Source: Caldilineaceae bacterium | Lineage (GTDB): Bacteria > Chloroflexota > Anaerolineae > Caldilineales > Caldilineaceae | DNA length: 64,000 nucleotides | Direction: 5' to 3' | Assembly: GCA_020433455.1 (NCBI GenBank) | Contig: JAGRCP010000043.1 | Coordinates: 1 to 64,000 of the forward strand | In this document: positions 35,541-45,149 of the stretch, piece by piece | Layout of the letters: every line of letters starts with the position of its first letter | How positions within the stretch are numbered: the first letter of the stretch is position 1 | The notes under the pieces: model-generated | The model's input: the letters and a program-made list of their open reading frames with translations, nothing else | The model's database searches: none | Told to the model about the DNA's origin: nothing | Position numbers and translations under genes: made by a program

Positions 35541-36899
35541 TTGGCCGGCAAGCAACGCAGCTTGATTTTATTCGCCATTATTGGCATAGCCGTGTTTCTG
35601 CGGGTAAGCGCTGCCTTCTATCTGGGAGACGCCACGCCGCCGGCCAAGGATGAGACTTCCTACTCCACACTGGCGTTCCGCTTGGCCGAAGGTAACGGAT
35701 TCAGCTTCTCACAAGCTTGGTATCCATTTACGCTGCCCGACGTACACACCGCCCACTGGTCCTTCTTTTTTACGCTCTACGTGGCCGCTGTCTACAGACT
35801 GGTTGGTCTACATCCGCTAGCCGTGCGTCTGCTCACTGCTGTGATCGGCGGTGCGCTGTTACCGGTAGTGGTGTATGTGTTGTCCAGTCGATTCTATGCC
35901 GCCAATTCACGGTCTGCACTGAAAACTGATCGCGTGGTGATATCACGGCAAGCTGTCACGCCGTTGGTTGCCGCTTTCCTGGCCGCGATCTACGCCTACT
36001 TCATTTTGTTCAGCGCCCAATTGATGACCGAGACATTCTTCATCATCGCATTACTCTGGTCGTTGGAGAGGACAATCGCGTTATCTCAGAAAATAGATAG
36101 AGACTTTCGGTTCCAAGACGCCTTTTGGCTCGGCATTGCTTTTGGCTTGGCCACGCTCTTGCGCCAATCGATCCTTCCCTGGATCGTTGCGGTACTAGTG
36201 TGGTTGCTCTGGGTTGGTCTACGCAAGCGGGTATTTAAGCCTACCTTCTTGGCAGCGTTGGTTATTGTAGCGTTGGTTGCTCTCTTTATTCTGCCCTTCA
36301 GTCTGTTGAACTATCGTGCTTACGGCGATTTTCTATTGCTCAATTCCAATGCCGGCTACGCCATGTATTCGGCCCAGCATCCCATGCACGGCACAAGTTT
36401 CCAAGCGTATGCCGCCGCGCCGCTGCCCGCCGATCTGGATCCCATACCGCAGAACGAGGCCCAGTGGGATCGGACGTTGATGCGCCTGGGCATTCAATTT
36501 GTGCTGGACGAGCCGATTCGTTATCTGCGTTTGTCGCTTTCGCGTATCGCCGACTATTTTGAATTCTGGCCGACCAGTGACAGCGGCCTGATTTTCAACT
36601 TGGGACGCCTGCTTTCGTTTACCCTCTTCCTGCCTTTTATGGTTGCGGGCATTGGGCTAGCGCTGCGTGAGAATCAACAGCTTTCGCAGCGACGCTGGTT
36701 GGATTTTACGATGACGCCGCTGGCGCTGTTGCTGATCTTTATCTTTTTCTACAGCTTATTGCATATCCTGACCTGGGCAATGACTCGATATCGTCTGCCA
36801 GTCGATGCTGTGCTGTTGATCTTCGCTGCCCGCTCCTTGGTTTTATTATCGAGCTATACCGCAAAACGTGTTGTAAACGCCAGCTTTCACAGGAAGTAG
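35541..36899 (+). CDS. GT-C (ArnT/PMT-like) glycosyltransferase
   Basis: 452 residues with about eleven hydrophobic helices, starting at TTG (no nearby ATG in frame). The first loop has DATPPAKDETSYSTLA, with the acidic pair (DE) expected of GT39/GT83-type enzymes that use polyprenyl-phosphate sugars outside the membrane. It may add a side sugar to the polymer or glycosylate a protein. The TTG start and the weak ribosome site suggest modest expression. Confidence 0.82.
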   Translation: MAGKQRSLILFAIIGIAVFLRVSAAFYLGDATPPAKDETSYSTLAFRLAEGNGFSFSQAWYPFTLPDVHTAHWSFFFTLYVAAVYRLVGLHPLAVRLLTAVIGGALLPVVVYVLSSRFYAANSRSALKTDRVVISRQAVTPLVAAFLAAIYAYFILFSAQLMTETFFIIALLWSLERTIALSQKIDRDFRFQDAFWLGIAFGLATLLRQSILPWIVAVLVWLLWVGLRKRVFKPTFLAALVIVALVALFILPFSLLNYRAYGDFLLLNSNAGYAMYSAQHPMHGTSFQAYAAAPLPADLDPIPQNEAQWDRTLMRLGIQFVLDEPIRYLRLSLSRIADYFEFWPTSDSGLIFNLGRLLSFTLFLPFMVAGIGLALRENQQLSQRRWLDFTMTPLALLLIFIFFYSLLHILTWAMTRYRLPVDAVLLIFAARSLVLLSSYTAKRVVNASFHRK

Positions 36900-36974
36900 A
36901 TAGCCGCGTTTGTACTTTGTACACGTGTTTGATTTGAAATCACCTGCTGTTCGAAACGAAGAGATGAATATTCC

Positions 36975-38156
36975 ATGCGTATCACTTACGTCTTACTTTC
37001 ACCAACTTATGGTATGCATCTTTATACAGCGGACCTGGCTGCAGACATGCTGCGCATCGGGCATACGGTTCATTTGGTGACGACTGCCACGGCGCCCTTG
37101 CACTGCTATCCGCCGGCCGTGGATGTCAGCACACCGGTGACCACGAACGGTACCGGTTTTGCGCCTGAAGGTCTGAACCCGGTATCCGTTCGCGAAGTCT
37201 ATCGTGCCGTTGTGGCCGGCAGACCGGATGTCGTCCATGTGACGGGCGTCCATCTCTGGAATATTTCCTTGCTTGATTTGTTACACCGCCGGAATATTCT
37301 TGTGGTGCACACGTTACACGACCTGGATCCCCATATGGGCGTTCGGTTTGCCCGTCTGATTCGCTTTTGGAATCGTCTGGTGCTACATCGCGCCGATCAC
37401 ATCCTCGTACATGGCTGTTGTTATCGAGAGCGGTTGGTGCAAGCGGGTGTAGATCCAAATCGCGTCTCCTTTTTACCCCTGGTTCACAGCTTTCTGGGAT
37501 ACGAAAAAGCTGAGACGCTCAGACAGGCGCTTCCCTCCGTTGCATATGAACCGTTGATACTCTTTTTTGGTCGTCTGTTACCGTACAAAGGGCTACCCAA
37601 CTTGCTTTTAGCTGTGGAACAGCAGATCTGGAGCGATGGGCCATCCGGTGAGGTTATTCTTGCCGGCCCGGGCGAACTGGGGAAAATATGGCCCGGATTG
37701 CTCCCCTATGGCGTCTCCGTTCGAGACCATCTTATTGATGACACAGAGGGAGATGAGCTTTTTTCACGGGCAGCATTGCTGGTCTTGCCCTATGTGGATG
37801 CGTCTCAATCGGCGCTGATCGCGGCAGCATACGCCTATGCAAAACCAGTCATTGTCACCAACAGCGGCGCGTTGGCTGAATATGTTACTCCGAAAGAAAC
37901 CGGTTGGGTCGTACCTGTCAATGATGAAACGGCATTGGCAAACGTTCTGACTGAGGCATTGAATAATAGAGAACAGCTCACCGTAATGGGACTTGCCGGC
38001 CGCCGGCGTTATGAAAAAGAACGGGCTGCGCAACCCCAGTTACTGCAAGGGATTTATCAGGGGCTTCTTCGCACGCAAGCGGATTTGCCCAAAGTCGCTA
38101 CCGTAGGACAAAAGCTGATGGACGAACCCATTCATCAGAGGAATTGGAGCAGGTGA
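36975..38156 (+). CDS. Glycosyltransferase family 4
   Basis: 393 residues. MRITYVLLSPTYGMHLYTAD opens the acceptor domain; LFFGRLLPYKGLPNLL and YAKPVIVTNSGALAEYV mark the donor domain. The usual E-x7-E is altered: DASQSALIAAAYAYAKPV lacks both Glu. This occurs in some GT4 subgroups but could also mean changed donor use. The gene is preceded by a 75-base gap after the GT-C gene. It ends three bases before the initiating transferase. Confidence 0.87.
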   Translation: MRITYVLLSPTYGMHLYTADLAADMLRIGHTVHLVTTATAPLHCYPPAVDVSTPVTTNGTGFAPEGLNPVSVREVYRAVVAGRPDVVHVTGVHLWNISLLDLLHRRNILVVHTLHDLDPHMGVRFARLIRFWNRLVLHRADHILVHGCCYRERLVQAGVDPNRVSFLPLVHSFLGYEKAETLRQALPSVAYEPLILFFGRLLPYKGLPNLLLAVEQQIWSDGPSGEVILAGPGELGKIWPGLLPYGVSVRDHLIDDTEGDELFSRAALLVLPYVDASQSALIAAAYAYAKPVIVTNSGALAEYVTPKETGWVVPVNDETALANVLTEALNNREQLTVMGLAGRRRYEKERAAQPQLLQGIYQGLLRTQADLPKVATVGQKLMDEPIHQRNWSR

Positions 38157-38159
38157 GCC

Positions 38160-39656
38160 ATGATTCGCAGCTTTGATCAGGAACAGTATCGGCATTTACC
38201 CCCCTCACACCCACTCACAAATCGTGGAGTGCAAGCGCATATACATCGACCTCGACTGCGCGTCTCTGAACGCAGACTTTTGTTATTGATTGCAGATTTG
38301 ATATTGATCAACGGCGCGTTAGTGATGTCCTTACAATGGCGTGCCGGGTATCCGACGTCGCCGGCCTTTTACGGAGCAGTAAGTAAGTGGTTTTTTACAC
38401 TAACCATCCTTTGGCTCGGCGTTGCCGTCTTTTTTGATGTCTATAATCTGCCGCGTGCCTCCAACCTGCCGGAGACGTTCCGTGCTACTGGTGGCGCCGT
38501 CCTGGTCACGGTTCTGCTTTACACCTTTATCCCCGTGGTAACGCCGCCGCTCCAGTCGCGCGGTCAACTTTTTCTCTTTTGGGGAGCGGCTTTGATAGGC
38601 GTGCTGGCCTGGCGCGGTTTTTACGCCGGCATTTTGGGCCAGCCTTGGTATATCCAGCGGGCGCTGTTGGTCGGTGCGGGTGCATCCGGCCGCGAACTGG
38701 CTATGGCCCTGCGTGAACGAGTCGAAACCCCCAATCCCTTCAAAGCAACCGGAACTCAGGTTGTCGCCTTTATCGATCCGAATCCTGCGTACGTAGGGCG
38801 AACCGTCTACGGCATCCCCGTCCTGGGCGGCTACACTGAATTGACCGACGTAGCCCAAACCTTGGACACGGATGAGGTGGTATTAGTTCAGGATGGAAAT
38901 GTGCCGTTGTCGGACGCTATGGTCGATGCAGTGTTACGTTGTAGCGAATTGGGCATGCATGTCTGTTCGTTAGCTGAACTTTACGAGCGGATTCTGGGAC
39001 GAGTACCGGTTCTTCTGGTGGGCAATAATCTGGCGAACGTGCTCGATACGCGAGAGAATCCCGGCGAACGTTTGACTTTGGCCGCCAAGCGCCTCATCGA
39101 TCTGATGGCTGGCGGGCTTGGCTTGCTGGTCGTGGCCCTGTTGGCGCCGCTATTTTGGATAATCAACCGTGTCACATCGCCGGGTCCGCTCTTCTACCGA
39201 CAACAACGCGTCGGCCGAGCCGGTGAATCCTTTTTGATCTTCAAATTCCGCACCATGATTCCCGATGCCGAGCAGCAGAGCGGTGCAGTCTGGTCGCAGG
39301 AGAACGATCCGCGCGTGACGCCGCTTGGCCGCTGGCTGCGACGTCTTCGCCTGGATGAGTTGCCCCAATGTCTCAATATGGTGCGGGGCGAGATGAGCCT
39401 GGTTGGCCCGCGCCCCGAACGACCGGAATTCGTCGACCAGCTCGTGATTGAGGTGCCCTTCTATCGAGCCCGCCACGCGGTCAAGCCGGGGCTGACCGGT
39501 TGGGCGCAAGTTCACTATTCCTACGGCAATTCAGTAGATGATGCTCGGATCAAGCTGGAATATGATCTCTACTATGTGAAGCATCTTTCGCTTTTTCTGG
39601 ACCTGCGCATCCTGGTGCGTACAGCCAATGTGGTCCTGCGCATGAAGGGCTTGTAG
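38160..39656 (+). CDS. Polyprenyl glycosylphosphotransferase
   Basis: 498 residues, WbaP/WcaJ type. Four N-terminal helices, then a CoA-binding-like Rossmann domain (LLVGAGASGRELAMAL), then the catalytic bacterial sugar-transferase domain from about residue 300: LIDLMAGGLGLL, FRTMIPDAEQQSG, LRRLRLDELPQ, MSLVGPRPERPEF and PGLTGWAQVHY. It starts synthesis by moving a sugar phosphate (often glucose or galactose) to undecaprenyl phosphate. It is the committing step of this exopolysaccharide pathway. Confidence 0.94.
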   Translation: MIRSFDQEQYRHLPPSHPLTNRGVQAHIHRPRLRVSERRLLLLIADLILINGALVMSLQWRAGYPTSPAFYGAVSKWFFTLTILWLGVAVFFDVYNLPRASNLPETFRATGGAVLVTVLLYTFIPVVTPPLQSRGQLFLFWGAALIGVLAWRGFYAGILGQPWYIQRALLVGAGASGRELAMALRERVETPNPFKATGTQVVAFIDPNPAYVGRTVYGIPVLGGYTELTDVAQTLDTDEVVLVQDGNVPLSDAMVDAVLRCSELGMHVCSLAELYERILGRVPVLLVGNNLANVLDTRENPGERLTLAAKRLIDLMAGGLGLLVVALLAPLFWIINRVTSPGPLFYRQQRVGRAGESFLIFKFRTMIPDAEQQSGAVWSQENDPRVTPLGRWLRRLRLDELPQCLNMVRGEMSLVGPRPERPEFVDQLVIEVPFYRARHAVKPGLTGWAQVHYSYGNSVDDARIKLEYDLYYVKHLSLFLDLRILVRTANVVLRMKGL

Positions 39657-39659
39657 CCC

Positions 39660-40901
39660 ATGGCGCGCATCCTGTTTTTGACGCAGGTATTGCCTTATCC
39701 GCTCAATTCGGGGGCCAAGGTGAGGGCTTATTACGTATTGCGCTATTTGACGCAACACCATACGGTGAGCCTGGTTTCTTTTATTCGGGCGAACGATAGC
39801 GAAGATGCAGTGGCGCATTTGCGCCAATTTTGCGCCTCGGTGCAGACCGCGCCCATGCACCGCTCACGTCGCCTAACGGCAACAGCGGCACTGCGTTCAT
39901 TGGGCACGGGGCTGCCGCTGTTGATCGAGCGCGATGAGACGGCAGCCATGTATCAACTATTAGAGCAAGTTGTTGCTGAGGGCGAATATGATTATATCCA
40001 TGCCGATCAGACCTCCATGGTGCGCTATGCACGATGGGTGCAGGACCGGCTCGTCGGCCCAGGAATAAAGCCTGTACTCGTGCTCGATGCCCACAACGCC
40101 CTTTTTAAAGTCGTCACGCGTTTGGCCGAAGCGCAACGGAATCCGGTGATGCACCGCCTTTTGCAGCGTGAGGCAAAGCGATTGGCCCGCTATGAAAAGG
40201 AGGCCTATGCGCGATTCGACCACGTGGTCTTTGTCACTGAAGAGGATCGGGCGGATTTTGATCTCCCTTCCGCCGCAGTAATCCCGATTTGTCGCGAACC
40301 CGCTGCGCAACCGGTGGTGCAAACCATCGACCGACCGTTCCGCGTCACGTTCATCGGGCCGCTGCATTGGCCGCCCAACGCGGATGGCGTCCGCTGGATG
40401 TTGCATGAAATCTGGCCGCGGATCGTCGCGCACAAACCGCATGCACGCCTGACCATCATCGGCGCAGATCCCCCAGCCGACCTGATCGAAGCGAGTGAAA
40501 GCGCGCTTAATGTCGAAGTGACAGGTTATGTGGATGATCTGCTGCCGTATCTAGCGGAAACCGCAGCCTTCATCGTTCCCCTCCGTGCCGGAGGAGGAAT
40601 GCGCGTTAAGATCATTGATGGATGGACGTGGGGCTTGCCAATTGTCTCCACGTCCGTCGGAGCGGAAGGAATTGAGACACAGCAGGGCCGAAATATATTG
40701 CTTGCCGACGGACCGGTGGAGTTTGCGGACAGGGTCCTCGACCTTTTCTCTGCGCCCGCTTTGGCGGACTCGCTTGGGGCTTCTGGACGAGCTACGGTGG
40801 AAGAACAGTACGATTGGCTGCGTGTCTATCCGGCTTGGGCGGACGTGTATGGAGAAGATGAGGCTCCGCTGGTGATAGCGGAGATGATGATTCATGCCTG
40901 A
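39660..40901 (+). CDS. Glycosyltransferase family 4
   Basis: 413 residues. MARILFLTQVLPYPLNSGAK begins the acceptor domain. The donor domain has FIGPLHWPPNADGVRWML and LRAGGGMRVKIIDGWTWGLP, then STSVGAEGI. This belongs to the branch where GGGxRxKxxEA replaces the classical E-x7-E region, here with Asp in place of Glu. It starts three bases after the initiating transferase and may add the second sugar. Its last eight bases overlap the next gene. Confidence 0.9.
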   Translation: MARILFLTQVLPYPLNSGAKVRAYYVLRYLTQHHTVSLVSFIRANDSEDAVAHLRQFCASVQTAPMHRSRRLTATAALRSLGTGLPLLIERDETAAMYQLLEQVVAEGEYDYIHADQTSMVRYARWVQDRLVGPGIKPVLVLDAHNALFKVVTRLAEAQRNPVMHRLLQREAKRLARYEKEAYARFDHVVFVTEEDRADFDLPSAAVIPICREPAAQPVVQTIDRPFRVTFIGPLHWPPNADGVRWMLHEIWPRIVAHKPHARLTIIGADPPADLIEASESALNVEVTGYVDDLLPYLAETAAFIVPLRAGGGMRVKIIDGWTWGLPIVSTSVGAEGIETQQGRNILLADGPVEFADRVLDLFSAPALADSLGASGRATVEEQYDWLRVYPAWADVYGEDEAPLVIAEMMIHA

Positions 40902-43251
40902 ACAGCCTGTACGCGCGGTTGTCATTCCCTGTCCTTTTCTGGGCCTCTTTGATGACAGCAGCATTGTGCGCACAGTAGAAACCCAAGGACACCGCTGCTA
41001 TGCACAGCGTCCGCCGGCGTCGATTGGCGGTGAGCACCAGAATGAGTATTGCCTGAGCGGCGAATATGCTTCCTGCCCCCACTTCACCATGCCCAAAGAG
41101 GGCGGCCTGGAAGGCGCCTATCAGACGTCCTCGGCGGTCCGCCAGAGGCAGCATCGGCGCAATTGGCTTGCAACCGGACTGGCCGCCCTGATAATGACGC
41201 TGCTGGCCGGAGTAGTCTATATCTACGGTCTCGACTGGCTGCATGTACCTGACATGGGGGAAGCGCCCATTGCATTTGCGCCAACGGAGCAGACGGCAGC
41301 AACCATCCGGCCCACGCCATCGGTAACACCGACGCCGTCTACGTCAACTCCTCAATCGGCGGCTGTGGCCGACACAACGACAGCGTCTGTTAATTTGCTG
41401 CAGCCGTCTCCTGTGCCGACGGATCGGGTAATCAACCTTTCTCCTCAGACAGGCATCGCGGGTTGGTGGACCAGCCGGGACGACCGGCGCAATCACTTGG
41501 ATGATTCTTTTCTGTATGTCGGATCCCTCGCAGATCAGACCTACATCTCGGCGGCTCAGTTCAGTTTATCCGGTGTGGCGCGGGGCGCGCCGATCCACGC
41601 GGCGACGTTACGCTTAACCGGTTTACGAGATGATCGCTTCGATCCTGCGGTGGAAGCAACCTGGCTGGTGCAACTAGTGGCCCAGGAATCACTCGATGCA
41701 CTGAATGAGGCCGACTTCCTGACCGCATACAGCGCGCCCGCGTCCATCACCCTGGCTTTGCTCAGCAGCGAGGAATTGGCGGCCGGCAAGGCCAACGCAT
41801 TTGAATTTGAACCGGCCGTGCTGCTTTGGCTGGAACAGCAACTGCTCAATGGCGCCCAGTCGATGAGCGTGCGCCTGCTGGCCGACACCGATGGCGAGAC
41901 GCTCTTCGCCTGGGACAGCGGCGTCGGCCCCGAAACCGCAGGCAACGCGCCCACACTGACGTTGAGCATCGGTGAGCCGCCGCCCACACCGCCGCCGTTA
42001 CCCACCAAGCCCTTTGTGGTGGCAACACTGACGCCGGTGCCGGAGAATCTGGTCACAGTCGTCGCCCAGGCCAATACAGCAACCGCGGTTGCTGAAACCG
42101 TCGGCACTTACACGCCGCTACCCTATGATGTGCAGACGCCGACGCCTTTCCCGGAAAATTTGGCCACCGTACAAGCTGTGGCATTGTTCCTCGGCCTGCC
42201 GCCCATAGTACCGGATACGCCGACCCCGGCCAATGCAGCTGAGGCCAAAACCCAATCTGAGTTGGCAACCGCGGTCGCCCTGACAACCGGTACCTATACG
42301 CCGGTGCCGACCAATGCAGTGACGCCCGCCCTCATCCTGCCCTCGCCGCCGGCCGAGAATGTCGCCACCGCAGCAGCCCGCGTGCTCAAAGCGACGGAAG
42401 CGGCTTCGGTACTGCTCCGTCCGACATCAACGCCGTTACCGTACAATGCTGTCCTGGCCCAATATGTGTATGCAACGCCCCGCCCGACCAACGCTGAAGC
42501 AGCGGCGACCATGCAGCAGGCGGCCATCGACAAGGCTCAGGTGGACGGTACGTCAACGCCGTTGCCCTGGAATGCCGTCGTCATCACCAAAGTCCCTGAT
42601 GTAAAAAAGGAACCTACGCCGATTCCGCTCTTCATTTCCAGCAATGAGTTTACGCCGACGCCGACGCCGACGGAACTTCCGCCGGATGTGTTGCCGGATT
42701 TTGTACACGGAAAAATCCTTTTCAAGTCAAACCGCAGCGGGAGCGAAGGAGTTTATGTCCTTGACCTTGCCACCGGCGACGTCAGCCTGGTTACCCAGCC
42801 TTGGGTTTATCCTCTTGCGGCCAGGGACTTGGCCTATTCGCCCGATAGAAAACGGATGGCGCAGGTCGGCGCAGATGACCGGGGACGCCTTCAAATTCAG
42901 GTGCATTCTTTTGAATACAATACAACGAAAGAGATCACTTATCTGGAGAACATGACCTATGATCCTGCCTGGTCGCCAAACGGAGATCGCATTGTGTTTG
43001 TTAGTACCGGTAGCGGCAACGATGAAATCTACACCATTTCTCCCGAAGGTGAGGGCATGACGATGTTGACCCACAATCAGTGGGAATGGGACAAACATCC
43101 AACCTGGTCGCCTGACGGCAGCCGGATTGTCTTCTACTCGAATCGGGATACAGGACGTCGCCAGCTCTGGCTCATGAATAGTGATGGCAGCAATCAGACC
43201 AACATCAGCGGAAATGAGTACGAAGATTGGGACCCAATTTGGGTATGGTAA
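40894..43251 (+). CDS. Membrane protein: Cys head, TPLP repeats, PD40
   Basis: 785 residues; no characterised homologue known to me. An N-terminal cytosolic head has four Cys (13, 35, 53, 61) in the pattern CPFLGLFDD...RC...HQNEYCL...CPHF. One helix follows (about residues 92-112). The outside part has a Thr/Pro linker, a beta-sandwich like CBM96/DNRLRE modules (about 165-360, with AQFSLSGVARGAPIHAATLRL), then degenerate repeats of about 40 residues starting G-T-x-TPLP. At the end are three to four PD40/TolB-like repeats (AWSPNGDRIVFVSTG, TWSPDGSRIVFYSN). The gene sits between a glycosyltransferase and the chain-length kinase. It may sense or bind the polymer at the wall. Confidence 0.8.
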   Translation: MPEQPVRAVVIPCPFLGLFDDSSIVRTVETQGHRCYAQRPPASIGGEHQNEYCLSGEYASCPHFTMPKEGGLEGAYQTSSAVRQRQHRRNWLATGLAALIMTLLAGVVYIYGLDWLHVPDMGEAPIAFAPTEQTAATIRPTPSVTPTPSTSTPQSAAVADTTTASVNLLQPSPVPTDRVINLSPQTGIAGWWTSRDDRRNHLDDSFLYVGSLADQTYISAAQFSLSGVARGAPIHAATLRLTGLRDDRFDPAVEATWLVQLVAQESLDALNEADFLTAYSAPASITLALLSSEELAAGKANAFEFEPAVLLWLEQQLLNGAQSMSVRLLADTDGETLFAWDSGVGPETAGNAPTLTLSIGEPPPTPPPLPTKPFVVATLTPVPENLVTVVAQANTATAVAETVGTYTPLPYDVQTPTPFPENLATVQAVALFLGLPPIVPDTPTPANAAEAKTQSELATAVALTTGTYTPVPTNAVTPALILPSPPAENVATAAARVLKATEAASVLLRPTSTPLPYNAVLAQYVYATPRPTNAEAAATMQQAAIDKAQVDGTSTPLPWNAVVITKVPDVKKEPTPIPLFISSNEFTPTPTPTELPPDVLPDFVHGKILFKSNRSGSEGVYVLDLATGDVSLVTQPWVYPLAARDLAYSPDRKRMAQVGADDRGRLQIQVHSFEYNTTKEITYLENMTYDPAWSPNGDRIVFVSTGSGNDEIYTISPEGEGMTMLTHNQWEWDKHPTWSPDGSRIVFYSNRDTGRRQLWLMNSDGSNQTNISGNEYEDWDPIWVW

Positions 43252-43291
43252 ATCGTCAAAACTAACCAGAAAGTTTTCGGACAGATATTCA

Positions 43292-44983
43292 ATGGAAACG
43301 ACTGAACTTCGTGACTATATCAAGCCGCTGCTGCGCTGGTGGTGGTTATTGGCGCTCTCCGTGCTGGTGGCTGTGGCATCGAGCGCCTTCTTTGCTGTAT
43401 CGCAGCCGGAACAGTATCAATCACGCGCGACAATCATGGTCGGCGGGTCGATTCGCGATCCGAATCCCGACAACTCCGGACTCTACATTGCACAGCAATT
43501 GATTACCACGTACACAGATCTGATCGTGCGTGACACCATTCGCCAACCGACTATGGAGGCTTTGGGGTTGACCTGGTTGCCCGAGTATACAGCGCGTGCA
43601 GTACCCAATACCCAGCTCATGGAACTATCGGTGATCGATACGGATCCGATGCGTGCGCAGGCGGTGGCCAATGAACTCATCCGGCAGCTTATCCTGGCCA
43701 GCCCCGCGGGCAGCGACAAGCAGCACCGCGAGGATTTCATCAATGCGCAGTTGGATGAATTGCAGGCTGGAATCGAACAGAACAAGGAGGAAATCGCACG
43801 CAAGCAAGATGAGTTAGTCGATCTTTTCAGCGCTCGTCAAATCGCGGATACGCAGAGTCAGATCCAGGCATTGGAAGATAAAGTCGCAATCATGCAGACC
43901 AACTTTACGAATCTTCTGGCCACGACCCAAAAGGGTGCGGTAAACACGATTTCAGTGATCGAAGCGCCACGGGCAGGTACGCCTATTGCCGGCAAAATCT
44001 GGTTGACCCTACTGACTGCGGCTGCAATCGGTTTTGTACTGGCCGCGATGGGGGCTTATCTCATCGAATATCTGGATGACACTCTGAAAAATTCGGATGA
44101 CGTACAAAAAAAATTGGGCATTGCTGCGGTCGGTGCGATTCCCATCCTGGACGGGAAAGAGGATGAGAATCTAATTATGTTAGAGCGGACTCATTCGCCG
44201 GCGGCTGAAGCCTACCGCGTGCTGCGCACCAATCTTCAGTATGCATCAGTGGCTAACAAGCTGGATATTCTTATGATCACCAGCCCATCGCCTCGCGAGG
44301 GGAAATCCACAACAGCAGCCAATTTAGCCGTTGCTCTGGGGCAATCCGGTCGGAACGTTGTACTCATCGATGCGGATATGCACCGGCCACGTCAACATCG
44401 GCTTTTTCAACTTGTCAATAACATTGGGCTAACCTCTGTGCTCCTGGGCGATCCTAAAGAGTTCAACTCGTTTTTGCAGCCGACCAAAGTCCCCACTTTA
44501 CGCGTACTCACAACCGGTCCGCTGGCCCCCAATCCGGCTGAACTATTGGGTTCCCAGCGCATGTACGAACTGCTAAACCGGGTGAAAGAGCAAGCTGACA
44601 TCGTCATTGTGGACAGCCCTCCGGCCACCGCAGTGGCTGACACGGCCGTGTTATCGACCCAGGTTGATGGGGTGCTGCTGGTGCTGTATGCCGGCCGGAC
44701 GAGCGGGGAAATGGCCAAACGGGCCAAGGCTGCATTGGATCAAGTGGGGGGACGCCTGGTTGGAGTCGTCCTCAACCGTATGCCTACGCGTGGATCATCG
44801 TATTATTATTACTACTACAACTACTACCGTCGCTACTATCGTCGCGATGATGAAATCTCCAGCTCATCGGCACAGGCAACGCCGCCCAAACCGTTTACCA
44901 AGAACAGACAAAAGGACAGCTATACTAACGGCAATGGAACGGATGTGATATTATCACATCTCAGTGTAAAAGATCCTGAATAG
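43292..44983 (+). CDS. Chain-length regulator with tyrosine kinase
   Basis: 563 residues, a Wzc/CpsCD fusion. The Wzz domain with its first helix is at the N-terminus (LRWWWLLALSVLVAVASS), a coiled-coil stretch lies at about 145-200 and a second helix at about 230-255. The BY-kinase domain follows: Walker A SPSPREGKSTTAANL, Walker A' VVLIDADMHRP and Walker B IVIVDSPPAT. The C-terminus has a cluster of ten Tyr (SSYYYYYYNYYRRYYRR, from residue 504), the autophosphorylation tail. It controls polymer length and export. No cognate phosphatase gene is in the window. The ATG at 43292 has a weak ribosome site. Confidence 0.93.
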   Translation: METTELRDYIKPLLRWWWLLALSVLVAVASSAFFAVSQPEQYQSRATIMVGGSIRDPNPDNSGLYIAQQLITTYTDLIVRDTIRQPTMEALGLTWLPEYTARAVPNTQLMELSVIDTDPMRAQAVANELIRQLILASPAGSDKQHREDFINAQLDELQAGIEQNKEEIARKQDELVDLFSARQIADTQSQIQALEDKVAIMQTNFTNLLATTQKGAVNTISVIEAPRAGTPIAGKIWLTLLTAAAIGFVLAAMGAYLIEYLDDTLKNSDDVQKKLGIAAVGAIPILDGKEDENLIMLERTHSPAAEAYRVLRTNLQYASVANKLDILMITSPSPREGKSTTAANLAVALGQSGRNVVLIDADMHRPRQHRLFQLVNNIGLTSVLLGDPKEFNSFLQPTKVPTLRVLTTGPLAPNPAELLGSQRMYELLNRVKEQADIVIVDSPPATAVADTAVLSTQVDGVLLVLYAGRTSGEMAKRAKAALDQVGGRLVGVVLNRMPTRGSSYYYYYYNYYRRYYRRDDEISSSSAQATPPKPFTKNRQKDSYTNGNGTDVILSHLSVKDPE

Positions 44984-45149
44984 CTATACGGCCTGTCCGG
45001 AGTCCGCTTGATCCGTCTATAAATTTTGCACGTTCAACTGATAGCAAAGCCTTGAACGGATGCTGCAACACTCATCTCGGCTGACCTATAACGCTGACCG
45101 AAACAGCACCGTAGGCTGCCCAATATGGCCCTAAAATTGATCCTGTACC

